This document shows positions 21,790-31,639 of a stretch of 64,000 nucleotides of DNA, in pieces. Every line of letters begins with the position of its first letter. The first letter of the stretch is position 1. This DNA is from Ichthyophis bannanicus. Taxonomy: Eukaryota; Chordata; Amphibia; Gymnophiona; Ichthyophiidae. Location of the stretch: assembly GCA_033557465.1 (NCBI GenBank), contig CM066032.1, positions 57,200,955 through 57,264,954 on the forward strand. The letters are read 5' to 3'. The translations under genes and the position numbers were made by a program. The notes below the pieces were generated by a model. It saw only the letters and a program-made list of their open reading frames with translations. It did not search any database and was not told the origin of the DNA.

Positions 21790-21865
21790 TGCAGCTGGGC
21801 TCTGAACCTGTGACCCTCTGTTTTTGCACACACTGTCTGTGTGCACTGCACCACCGTGTAGCCAC
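21790..21865 (-). other. tRNA-like module, element C
   Basis: Minus strand: TACACGGTGGTGCAGTGCACAC, then a degenerate B box CAGGTTCAGAGCC. Counterpart of 11535-11609. Confidence 0.5.
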
Positions 21866-22465
21866 TGTTTGGCTGCAATCCCTGGGTGGTCCATGACTGT
21901 ACATCCGACAGGGCCTGTCTGTTGCAGTGGACAGTGCCAGCCTGCACATGGCCTGGCCACTGTCCTCTGTGGCTAGCCTCCACTGCCCCCTCCACCATCT
22001 GAACCCTTCCGCCGACATGCTGGCATGTCCTTATCCTTGCAAAGGCATATGACCTGATTGCGTAGTGGCACCCCAGGACTGTATTTGGCTCACATGGTAT
22101 AGCGGTCTAGCTGTTGTTCTTTAGCAAGGTTTTTGGGGAACGTGGGGCACCCATTACGTGATCATGAACCAGGGACACAATTGGCCCTTGGCACGTGATG
22201 GTGAGGGCATGTACAGGCACATCTGTCATACATAACCTCTACCTACTTAACCTCTACCTACGTGTCCTTAGCCCCTACAGTTGTGGCACTCCAGGACTGC
22301 ATTTGGGGGACTCGGCTGTTGGTGATGCCCATTGTGCTGGTGTGTGTGTGGTGTAGGATAAAATATGGGTGTTTGCAACATGCTGATGTTCTGTGCAATA
22401 AAGGGGTGTCTCTAATATCTCTGTTTAGTGGTGGGTAAAATATTGGGATTGGGCTGGCATGTGCC

Positions 22466-22540
22466 ACAGCTGGGATTTGAACCTGTGACCCTATGGTCCT
22501 AGAGGTAACAGCTCTGTCCACTGCACCACACTGTGGCCAC
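22466..22540 (-). other. tRNA-like module, element C
   Basis: Minus strand: AGTGTGGTGCAGTGGACAGAG, then AGGTTCAAATCCC at 22472-22484. Counterpart of 11071-11144. Confidence 0.55.
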
Positions 22541-23369
22541 AGAGACAGTGCAGTCCCTGGAGATAGTATACCTGGCAGGGTGGGGTCGCAAAATCTGCTC
22601 TGCACATTATTACTGTGAGCTCCTTCACCCTGTCTGGTGACAAACGTGCAAATATTACACGGGTATGGCGACGGAACAGAGGGGGATAGCATATTCCCAA
22701 GCTGGGCAACACTGCTATTGATCGGCAACCATAGGGAACACCCACAGGAAGGGTCCAATACACGGAGACGTTTTTGGAGGTGTCTCCGCTCCGTGCACCT
22801 TTCCAACATTATTTTATTTTATTTTTTTGAGCTCTGCTGGGTGTGTTTTTTACTTTTGCACATTACTATACCTGTTCCCCAGCTGATTTACTATTTTTAA
22901 TGCTTTTGTTGTGGTCATTTCCTATTCTTAATTGCAGTTTTGTGCTGTGCACATGTATCACACTGCTGACGTTTTGCAGGTTTCCCCGGTTTTGCTGTAC
23001 ATTGCTGACGGAAATGGTTTCTCTTCCCTTTAAATGCCCTCTAGCGCGTGTGTTTCACTCGCGCTATTTTTTTCTTGTAAATTCGGCCCCGCAACTGTGC
23101 GAGGAGCCTCTCCCCTCCCCTTTCCCGCCCATTGACCCCGTCTCTCCGCCCCTCCGGGGCCTTCCTCCGCCCTCCGTAGGCCTTTCCACGCCTCTATCGG
23201 ACATTTGCGGGCCCGTACTTGTGCGGGGCCCGTTAGTGTGTCGCGCACATTCGCGGGGGTTCATCGCATGTGTGCGGGCCGTTTACAGGCGTTTCTGAGC
23301 GTTTGATTGCCGCGTTTCCTTGCGCTATTGTGCGGCGCGCACAATTGCGGTTTTTAGTAAACATCCCCC

Positions 23370-23598
23370 TAAGTCTTCCTAAAGTCTAAGATCCTCACCT
23401 TGGAATGGATTCTAACAGCCCTAGTCCTAATACTGAACCACACCATCTGGTAATCACTGGATGAAAAATGATCTCCCACTACAACATCAGACACACTTTC
23501 ACCATTGGTAAGCACCAAGTCCAGTATGGCCCCTTCGCGTGTGGGGTCTGTTACCAATTGCCTGAATAGTTCTCCCTGCAGAGAATCCAGGATCTCCT
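23370..23598 (-). mobile_element. CR1-2, endonuclease fragment beyond element C
   Basis: Minus strand reads KEILDSLQGELFRQLVTDP, GAILDLVLTNGESVSDVVVG, then QMVWFSIRTRAVRIHSKVRI. This is the last part of the CR1 endonuclease, continuous with the sequence left of element C. The truncated 5' end joins repeat E at 23598. Confidence 0.88.
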
Positions 23599-23679
23599 TT
23601 AAATTACAACAAATTGATGTGCAATTGAAGAGAAATCTTGCAAAAGTAATGAAAAATAAAAACAGGGTAATGATAAGTT
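23598..23679 (-). repeat. Repeat E, minus arm, last fragment and turning point
   Basis: TACAACAAATTGATGTGCAA and AGAGAAATCTT.CAAAAGTAATGA are the reverse complement of about 24321-24405. The match ends at 23679, where orientation flips to the plus arm. Confidence 0.75.
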
Positions 23680-25436
23680 TTGTGACGTCACACATGTGTC
23701 AATCCTGAGGTACCCCTTGGCCTTTTAAAGGCACGATTCTGCGGCATTCTTCAAGGATTCAATGCTTTGTTGAAATAGCTGCCTATACCACAGGTACAAT
23801 GGTTCCTTGTGCTGCTTGCATTTTTAATGTCTTTTGTAATGTGTGCTAGGAGCTAGATTATCTGTTGGCCGTCATTCTTGAACATTGTTTCTACTTATGT
23901 TTTTATTTATAGTGTTCATCTTTTCCGCTTATGATTTTGATTTTAATTACATGCCGTGGTCATATTTGGTAATCTACATCACATTAATATGTACGTTCTT
24001 CAGTCTTTTGTTAGTGAGACACATTATATATAAATCCATTTTTTCATGTATGCACTATCTTTTAAACTTTATCGCTCTTGCATTGCACTAACATCGCTAT
24101 GTCCACACACCGCAACTGAAATGTTTTTTCTTCATTACGTAGTTACTTATTGAGTTTTCATACACATGAATTTTGCAGTATATATTATGACTTATTCAGT
24201 TATAAAGATTTGTTTTTTGACATTAGTTCAGGAACTCTGGTCCTCATAACTTTTATCATTGCCGGTTTAATTCAGGCACTCCGGTGTCCATCTTTATCAA
24301 GACTATGCTGTTCGTTTTACTTATCATTACCCTGGGTTTTTTTTTTTCATTACTTTTGTAAGATTTCTCTTCAGTTGCACATCAATTTGTTGTACTTTAA
24401 AAAATTTTAGTGCTTCAGTTTACAAATGTTTGTTTATGAGATTTTTATGAATTTTTGCGTTCATTTTTTCTATTGAAACCATGCATTTATTGCCAGGTAT
24501 TAATTATTCATTTTTTAGTTTCTCATTTAAGGCAGCTTTTCATTAGTTTCCTCAAAGAAACATATATATATAATGTGGTAATGTGGTATATATATATTAG
24601 CCTTTATTTTTATCACTACCATGTCATTTTTTACTTTACATTACCTCATTTTCAATTGTATTTTTATATGCCATTCATAGATTGTTATTTTTAAGTGTGC
24701 ATTATTTTGTTTGTATTTATTAAGTCCTATAGCACATTAGTTTACAATGTTTGTTTTTGAGTTTTTATGAATTTGGGTGTTCATATCTTTCCTAAAAAAA
24801 ACGTGCATTACTTCCGGTTTTAATTTATTTATTTAAGTAATCACTGGTCTATTAAACATATTTTTTACTAATTTTTTATATATTAATTTTTCTTATCCCC
24901 TTGGGCTCCTCCTCATACATGATATTGTATTATTCAATATGATTTAACATTATTTATTATATCATACATGGCCATACATACAACTTTGTATATTATGTTT
25001 TCCTTTTCTGGTTCTTCTTTTTGATCTGGGTTTCCCTTTATTTATAATAGATGCTATTATTCTTATGTTCTTATGGTTTTTAATAACATTGTTTTATATA
25101 TGTTAACTCTGATATTATAATATCTTTTAGTTTCATTCAGCTTTAGAATTGTCTTATCTGTACGCGTTTTTACTGTGCTGTGTGCTCCATAGTGCCTATT
25201 GATACCCATAGCTGTAAGTATTTTTACAGCCATATGGTTTGTTACAATATTCCTTTCTGTCTTTCCATTATTGTTCGTCCTTCTTCATTACTATACCTTT
25301 TATTTGTATTTTTAAATCTATTTAATTCCTTTTAATTAATTCATATATTTTAATGACATATTGTTAATTTTAAATTGTTTTTGATTATTATTTTTAATGT
25401 GCTTTTCTTTTTTAAAAAATCTGTAATGTTTCATAT
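23680..25436 (+). repeat. Repeat E, plus arm, AT-rich, unclassified
   Basis: The first ~640 bases form the loop between the arms; about 24321-24985 pairs with the minus arm. No domain is recognised in any frame; the 60-90 codon ORFs are the chance kind seen in AT-rich DNA. The repeat continues past the L2 insertion to about 27060 and ends near a hammerhead-like motif. It may be a long 3' UTR of an unidentified retroelement. Confidence 0.6.
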
Positions 25437-26850
25437 TTTATTTATTTTATTTATTTATTTACAGTTTCTTTTATACCGCACTATTCGACATCAGCGCGGT
25501 TTACAATGAACAGAAACTACACTTCACAAAAATTGATCAGTGCTTACAATGAACAGCTAGGTATACATTAACAGGTTTACATTCAACAGGTTTCAACAGG
25601 TTTCAAAAACAGAGGAAACATAATAACTATGTACAAAAAGCAACTATGTACAGAACAGTTAGACGCAGCTATATGTTTCTTGATGAGGGAAGAAGCAAGG
25701 TGAGATTGCAGCTCTTCGCGTTAAGACTATGGAGTGCATGGGTTTAACGTGTTGGTCTGGGGTGTAGAGGTAGGTTGGTGTGAGGCGCTGTCTGAAGTAT
25801 TGTAGTGCTGCAGGAACAGGTGATGCTTCAGTGCCTTCCTGAACTGGGAGAGGTCACTGATGGTTCTAATTTCTGTTGGTAGGGCATTCCAACATGATGG
25901 TGCGAAGTAAGAGAAGGCTCTGGATCTGGTGGCTTGAGAGCACTTCGTGATTGCCTTGGGTAATACAAGAGAATTGGAGGCAGTCGATCTCCTTGAGCGA
26001 TTAGGGGGTGTAGTTAATATCAGGTCGGTGATAGAAGATGCGGAGTTGTTATTGATCGCTTTGTGAGTCATGGTTAGGATCTTGAAAGAGATCCTGGAGT
26101 GCATAGGAAGCCAATGTAGCTGTTTCAGTATTGGAGTGATGTGGGTTCGCTTGGAGGCTCCATAGAGGATTCTTGCAGCCGAGTTCATGGCCAATTGTAA
26201 GGGGTTAATCGTGCTCTTTGGTAGGCCATGTAGGATGGCATTGGCGTAGTCCAGGTGGGGCATTATTAAGGCCTGAAAGACTGATCGAAAGTCATCTGGT
26301 TCAAGCAGCTGACGTAAATGACGAAGGGTCCGGATTTTATGATAAACAGATTTCGCTACATTGTTGATGTGGGCCTTCATATTGAGCTGTTGATCGAGGG
26401 TAACCCCTAGGTATCTGACTGTAGATTTGCAGATGAGCTCGGCGTCACGCACTTTGATGGACCTTGGTGGGGTGAATGCAGGGTTTCTCGTCACGAAGAG
26501 GACTTCTGTCTTTTTAAAGTTTATCTTAAGCATCTGTGATTTTAACCAGTCTGTAACCGCGTCGAAGCACTCGATTAGTGGGGAGAGGTCAGGGAGCTCT
26601 GTTGAGAATGGCATATACATAAGGACATCATCAGCATAGACCAGGCAGTTGATGTTGAAAGATTGGATGAGGTCACAGATAGGCTGCATATAAACGTTGA
26701 AAAGTAGGGCGGAAAGGGAGGAGCCTTGTGGCACACCTTTGGTTTGCTGGAAGGGGTCGGAGCTTGAAGATCCAGAACGAACATGTTGCCAACGGTCTCT
26801 GAGGTATGAGGAACACCAAGAGAGGGCGGCTCCGTGAACTCCCTTCATTC
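25437..26850 (-). mobile_element. L2-type LINE (L2-C), 5'-truncated
   Basis: Minus-strand L2 within repeat E plus arm, with tail TATAAAAGAAACTGTAAATAAAT at 25437-25480 and an ACCGCGCTGATGTCGAATAG 3' motif shared with L2-B and the SINE tails. Confidence 0.88.
25727..26848 (-). CDS. L2-C reverse transcriptase C-terminal half (373 aa)
   Basis: Begins inside the palm with SWCSSYLRDRWQHVRSGSSS, then GVPQGSSLSALLFNVYMQP, the catalytic YADDVLMY at about residue 72-79, INFKKTEVLFVTRN, RYLGVTLDQQLNMKAHINN, and the L2-type C-terminus LKQLHWLPMHSRISFKILTM and CWNALPTEIRTISDLSQF. It has no stop or frameshift but lacks the endonuclease and RT fingers through 5' truncation. The ATG is fortuitous. It is the cleanest guide for reading the damaged copies L2-A and L2-D. 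Confidence 0.88.
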   Translation of the reverse strand: MKGVHGAALSWCSSYLRDRWQHVRSGSSSSDPFQQTKGVPQGSSLSALLFNVYMQPICDLIQSFNINCLVYADDVLMYMPFSTELPDLSPLIECFDAVTDWLKSQMLKINFKKTEVLFVTRNPAFTPPRSIKVRDAELICKSTVRYLGVTLDQQLNMKAHINNVAKSVYHKIRTLRHLRQLLEPDDFRSVFQALIMPHLDYANAILHGLPKSTINPLQLAMNSAARILYGASKRTHITPILKQLHWLPMHSRISFKILTMTHKAINNNSASSITDLILTTPPNRSRRSTASNSLVLPKAITKCSQATRSRAFSYFAPSCWNALPTEIRTISDLSQFRKALKHHLFLQHYNTSDSASHQPTSTPQTNTLNPCTP

Positions 26851-27084
26851 TATATATTCATTTATATGTTACATTCGTGATATGGTTTTGTTATTTATTT
26901 ATTATCTTTTGCTGCAGTTCTTAGCGCCCTGATGAAGGCTTTGCTGAAACACGTTGTGGCGTGTCTTCAATAATAAAGCACTTGTGACCACCACTACCAC
27001 TCGCCCTTTGTTTTCCTCCCACTATCCAAAGCTCCAAGGAGAGTCAGGCTGTTTGCACCGGCTCAGAGCAGCAGTTATCAGCAG
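26851..27084 (+). repeat. Repeat E, plus arm, terminal part with hammerhead-like motif
   Basis: At 26929-26965: CTGATGA, a possible stem II (A36-U45, G37-C44, C39-G43 in the last two digits, G38 bulged), GAA, stem III ACACG/CGTGT with loop TTGTGG, then C. No stem I pairing is evident. AATAAAGCAC and CCACCACTACCACTCGCC follow. The motif family matches that in the 495-bp insertion at 20.7 kb. Confidence 0.45.
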
Positions 27085-28100
27085 AGCCCACAACTAGCTC
27101 TTGCACCCCTTAGCAATGCCTGCACTGTGATCTGGACCAGTGTGGTTGTCAGGTTTATCAACCACCCCTATCTTTGCACAATGCTGCAATAGGAGTTGGT
27201 GAGTGCATGTCCATCCATTGTGTTGTGGCGTCCTACTCTGCACTGCTTCCACAAAATGTACACTGTTGCCAGCACCAGCCTGCAAATCTGCATACTGAGG
27301 AGCAAGGCATTGTGGGTATGGTCTAGAGAGAGCAGATCAAGCAGGATGCGTCTGCAGTGGGGGTAGGGCAATGGCTGGGACATTGTAGTGCCCAACCACC
27401 ATCTGTATGGACAAGGTGGACACAGCATGTCTTGCTGGGAGGACACACTCACTCTGACCAAGCAGTGACCATGGCACAGCTAGGTTCCCACATAGTGCTA
27501 CATAGCAATAGTCTCATGTGATATATGTGTGCCCACTTTTCTGGAGGGTTAATCACTGAGGTATCTGCCAGCTGTCTGTAGTTAGTTTGTGCATGGTTGG
27601 GACACCTAGCAAAGCGCAGCAGGTAGAGTATGACTGTGCCTGTTGCTGGTGAAAGACAGACCATGGTTGGAGGCAGTGGAGGCTTCCAGTACTACTGTAT
27701 GTATTTATTTATTTACATTCTCTTATATACTGTGCTATTCTGCATCAGTGCAGTTTACATTGAGCAAACTGAAATTACATTGAACAGGGCATTATAACTT
27801 GGAGATAACTATTTTACAGAGAACATGGGCTATGGAGGGTTAAGTGGCTTGCCCAAGACCACAAGGAGCACCTGTGGGACTAGAAACCCCATTTCTTCCG
27901 GCCCAAAGTTGCTGTCCTCTAGTGGGATTTGAACCCCCCCGACCTTCTGGCCTGAAGTACCTTGCCCCAACCACTAGGCCACTCCTCCACTGTAGGTCTG
28001 CCAATGCTCTAGCAACAGGTCCAGAGCTGGTTTAACCCCCCCTGATGACCTCCTCAACCTAAGGATGGTAAGATGCATCAGGTTGACAGGCATGAGCTGT
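27085..28100 (+). mobile_element. Fragment F: inner part of the B/C family
   Basis: 27090-27600 is collinear with 12290-12770 of element B. Shared landmarks include the CACAATG.TGCA.. region, ACACTGTTGCCAG, GGATGC.TCTGCA, CAATGGCTGGGACATTGTAGTG and CTCATGTGATAT. No terminus is visible here. A SINE splits it at 27702-27988. It runs straight toward the Harbinger gene cluster, and its right limit cannot be placed. Confidence 0.65.
27702..27988 (-). mobile_element. Full-length tRNA-headed SINE with L2-type tail
   Basis: Minus strand: GGAGGAGTGGCCTAGTGGTTGGGGCA head with B box GGTTCAAATCCCACTAG, a body (GGCAAGCCACTTAACCCTCC), and a tail ACTGATGCAGAATAGCACAG then TATATAAGAGAATGTAAATAAATAAATA. Flanked by ACTGTA at 27694-27699 and 27989-27994. 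The tail matches the L2 LINE ends in this window. Confidence 0.9.
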
Positions 28101-28701
28101 TGACAGGAGTGGCCTAATGGTTGGGGCAAGGTACTGAAGGTTGGGGGTTCAAATCCCACTAGAGGACAGTAACCTTGGGCCGGAAGGACTGGGGTTACTA
28201 GTCCCACAGGTGCTCCTTGTGGTCTTGGGCAAGCCACTTAACCCTCCATAGCCCATGTTCTCTGTAAAATAGTTATCTCCAAGTTATAAAAAATAAAAGG
28301 AACTAAATTTCAGCACCTACACTAATTTCTACCCCATACACTCACACACTACACGATGTAAATAGACTTTTGTACAAAGTTTGATATGTTTGTTTTAATA
28401 TCTACACAGATCTTGTCTTAATACCTTCAAGATGTTTTTTGTTACAACACCTACAAAGTTTATATTTACTGTTCAATGTATATAGTTGTTTCCTACTGTT
28501 CTATGTAAAATGTATACAAACTGTATACAAGACTGTTTACCTGTTATATGTAAACCGCCCTTGATCTCTGGAAGGGGCGGTATAAAAGAAATAGTTAAAT
28601 AAATAAATAATGCCCTGTTCAATGTAATTTCAGTTTGTTCAATGTAAACCGCACTGATGCAGAATAGCACGGTATATAAGAGAATATAAATAAATAAATA
28701 A
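28101..28701 (+). mobile_element. Second tRNA/L2 SINE, interrupted by an L2 tail
   Basis: Flanked by ATGAGCTGT at 28092-28100 and 28702-28710. The head starts GACAGGAGTGGCCTAATGGTTGG; the tail ends ATAAATAAATAAATAA. The body is split at CAAGTTATA by 28289-28609, an L2-type 3' fragment ending GGGGCGGTATAAAAGAAATAG and AAATAAATAAATAA. Confidence 0.9.
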
Positions 28702-28710
28702 ATGAGCTGT

Positions 28711-29121
28711 AAGGCAGAAAAACAGATGTAACCCTAATACCAGAAAGAGCAAAAATGGAATGAACAGGTAGTAAGGTGCCACATCCTGTCTACTGTAGTG
28801 TGCGTGTCATGTCAAGACGCAGTACTGGGGCACTACGCTCATTGTGGTGCCGCAAACACGCAGCATGCACAATAATGCATGTGACGTTTGTTTGGGACAT
28901 GCATTGTTAAGCACCTTAACCTGCCCACTGATCCTAAGGTACCTAAAGGTATCTCATAAGGCACGTAAAAACGTCTGTTACATCAGAAAAGAACATCACG
29001 CGCGTTATTGTGCAGGCTGCACGTCTGCAGCACTGCAACGCACCACAAGCTGTAAAACACGCATTGCGGCATACGCCACAATACTTCATCATAATGTAAC
29101 ACATATAATACAGCAGACAAG
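28711..29121 (+). other. Leader region before SANT-A, no gene seen
   Basis: GC-mixed sequence with several ACGCG and CACGCG words and GTAACACATATAATACAGCAG just before the SANT-A ATG. It could hold the left end or promoter of the Harbinger cluster, but I found no terminal inverted repeat. Confidence 0.3.
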
Positions 29122-29361
29122 ATGGCTGCCTGGTCCAGGAAGCCACCCTTCATGGCCTCTGAGCTGGAGGTGCTCAGGCGCCTCTTCTGCCTAAGGCAGA
29201 GACACCTGTTCTCAGGCTCCTCCAGGAGGCAGGACCTCAACAAGGTCAGGAGGGCCTGGGGCGGGTGACATGATGCTTTAATGCATCAGCTGACCACCCA
29301 CATGAGGTAAGTGCATGGGGGCAGGTCACACAAACCAAGGAGTGCATCCTAGTACTCCACA

Positions 29362-31565
29362 GAGCTACGGTCCTCACTATTTCTCCTTAGGAAACCGGAA
29401 AGATGGCGGTGATCCCGGTCCCCTACTGACCAAGCAGCCTACATCACCCAGCTCAACTCACACAGAGATTCCATCTCAATGAAAATGAAAGAATACCACT
29501 CCGAACTCCTACTCCGCTCACTAAACAAACCTCACGACCTCTTCAACTTAGTGAAGTCCATGACAAAAGAACCTTCATCTACACAGACTACAATGATACA
29601 CCCACAGGAATATGCAGACTACATACTAGCCAAAGCCAGCAACATCACCAAAGCCAGGAAACCCACTCCCGGTCACAACACAAGTCAACCAATACCACTC
29701 AACTCACTCACAATACCATCAGCCAGAGGCATCAAGGACATCATCGCAGCCATCAACACCACCACCACAGCTCCAAATGACCCATGTCCAGCCCACTGGA
29801 TAAGAACTCTGTGCAAAGAACTCAGCCCGACGCTAGCCAGGATCATGGAGCGATCCTTCTCCACAGGAATATTCCCAGCATGCCTCAAGCAGACATCGAT
29901 CTGACCCCTTCTGAAGAACAAGAAACTTGACCCCCGGAAAGTGGAGTCCTACCGACCAATATCAAGCATCCCACTTCTAGCCAAGATTATTGAGAAGGTA
30001 GTTCAATGGCAAATCCAAGAACACATCGACTCCACTGCCCACCTTGATCCATGCCAACATGGCTTCAGGGAATCACATGGAATTGAAATGCTTCTTGCCA
30101 CGCTTTTTAACACATTAATCAAAGGGATTAACAACAACAGACATGGATATGCCCTGGTCTTCCTGGACATCTCCGCGGCCTTCGACTCTGTCAACCATGA
30201 GCAGCTCCTGACACGTCTCCAGGAAAAAGGAATTCAGGGCTCAGCCTGGAGCTGGTGCAAATCGTACCTAACAGATAGATGGCAGCAGGTACGCACAGGC
30301 TCCTCGACCTCCAAGCCTTTCCAACAAAAACATGGAGTTCCCCAGGGTTCTTCACTATCTGCCCTATTATTCAATATATATATGCAACCTATATGTAACA
30401 TCATCTGCTCCTTCAACATCTCCTGCCTGATTTATGCGGATGACATACTACTCTTCACCCCCTTCACCGTCGATCAACCAGACTTCTCCTCACTGGTAAA
30501 ATGCTTCGATGCCGTCACTGACTGGCTTAACTCACAAGTCTCAAAATAAATTTCAGCAAGACAGAAGTCCTGTTCATCATGAGAAATCAAACCTTCTCCC
30601 CCCCCAGCAACATTAAAGACAAGAGATGCCGAGCTCCCGAGCCGCCCCACCATCCGCTACCTGGGCGTCACACTTGACCAGCACCTTAACCTCAAAGCCC
30701 ACATAAGCAACACTGTCAAAGTCTACCACAAGATGAAGACAATTCGACATCTCTGACCCTTACTACAACCAGAGGTCTTCCGGACAGTCTTCCAGGTGCT
30801 AGTAACCCCCCACTTTGACTACGCTAATGTTATCCTTCATGGGCTCCCTAAGAATGCACTCAACCCCCTATGAATGCCGCTGTCCGATTCCTACATGGGG
30901 CCTCTAGAAGAGAGCACATCACTCCAATCCTAAAGGACCTCCACTGGCTACCAATCTACTGCCGACTCATCTACAAAGTTGCTCTCTTAACTTTCAAAGC
31001 CATTAACAAATTAACCTCCGGCTCCTTGACAAACTTTATCCACCCCACACCCAAATCCAGCAAGAAGGTCCTTCGCCACTAACACACTAATAACCCCCAG
31101 TGAAGTAACAAAATGCACTCAGGCAACAAAAAACAGAGCGTTCAAGTTCTATGCACCTACCTGATGTAATGAGCTCCCAGTGTCCATCCGCATGATCACT
31201 GACCTCGCACAATTTAGAAAAGCACTAAAGCACCACCTTTTTCTCCTGCACTATGCCCAGGGTAACAACACATCCCTACCTGTAAAAAACGTATGACCCA
31301 ATTCACATCCCTGTACATAGCCCACAAGGAAATCGTTGTTACCATAGCCGCACAGTGACTTCCCGCCAACACTGTATATAGCCTGTATATAGCTTGTATA
31401 TAGCCTGTATTTACCTCCCCATAGTTATTAACCCAAGTTGTATTTCCTGTTAAATGTTAAGAGCAAAGCAGGCTCTTCCTGCTCTCCACAAAATGTTATC
31501 TGTAAACCGCACTGATTTTAAAGAGTGCGGTATATAAAAGCATTAAATAAATAAATAAATAAATA
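29362..31565 (+). mobile_element. L2-type LINE (L2-D) in the SANT-A intron, decayed
   Basis: Coding remnants: AAINTTTTAPNDPCPAHWIR (29.75 kb), SIPLLAKIIEKVVQWQIQEH, FLDISAAFDSVNHEQLL, GVPQGSSLSALLFNIYMQP, YADDILLF (about 30436), HTPHFDYANVILHGLP in shifted frames, and HWLPIYCRLIYKVALLTF. Stops at 29902 and 30547 and several indels kill it. The tail is AAGAGTGCGGTATATAAAAGC then ATTAAATAAATAAATAAATA. Same family as L2-A and L2-C. Confidence 0.88.
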
Positions 31566-31639
31566 GCAGCCAGCAATCAACACACAAATCATACAAGTAC
31601 ACCATTGGAAAACGACAGGTCAGTGGTCACCCCTGGGAC

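Larger units (their letters stand above)
17965..23369 (+). mobile_element. Element C: second complete copy of the B family, opposite orientation
   Basis: Left end AAAGCATGTTTACTAA, right end TTTTTAGTAAACATCCCCC. The left flank is TTA (17962-17964), the right TAA (23370-23372). The interrupted CR1 reads GCAAAGTTAGTCTTCC in CR1-1 (about 15176-15190), which gives the empty site; one base of the duplication has changed. Left to right it mirrors B: short end, tRNA-like module, minisatellite, two more modules, CCTATAGGGC tract, minus-facing module, ~2.4-kb middle, two minus-facing modules, fold-back, GC-rich arm. The middle holds a 495-bp secondary insertion absent from B. No protein gene is recognised. 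Confidence 0.87.

Noticed and set aside
23885..24694. Membrane-protein-like ORFs in repeat E
   Set aside because: Hydrophobic Phe/Leu/Tyr runs come from T-rich DNA and are not kept in the inverted arm.
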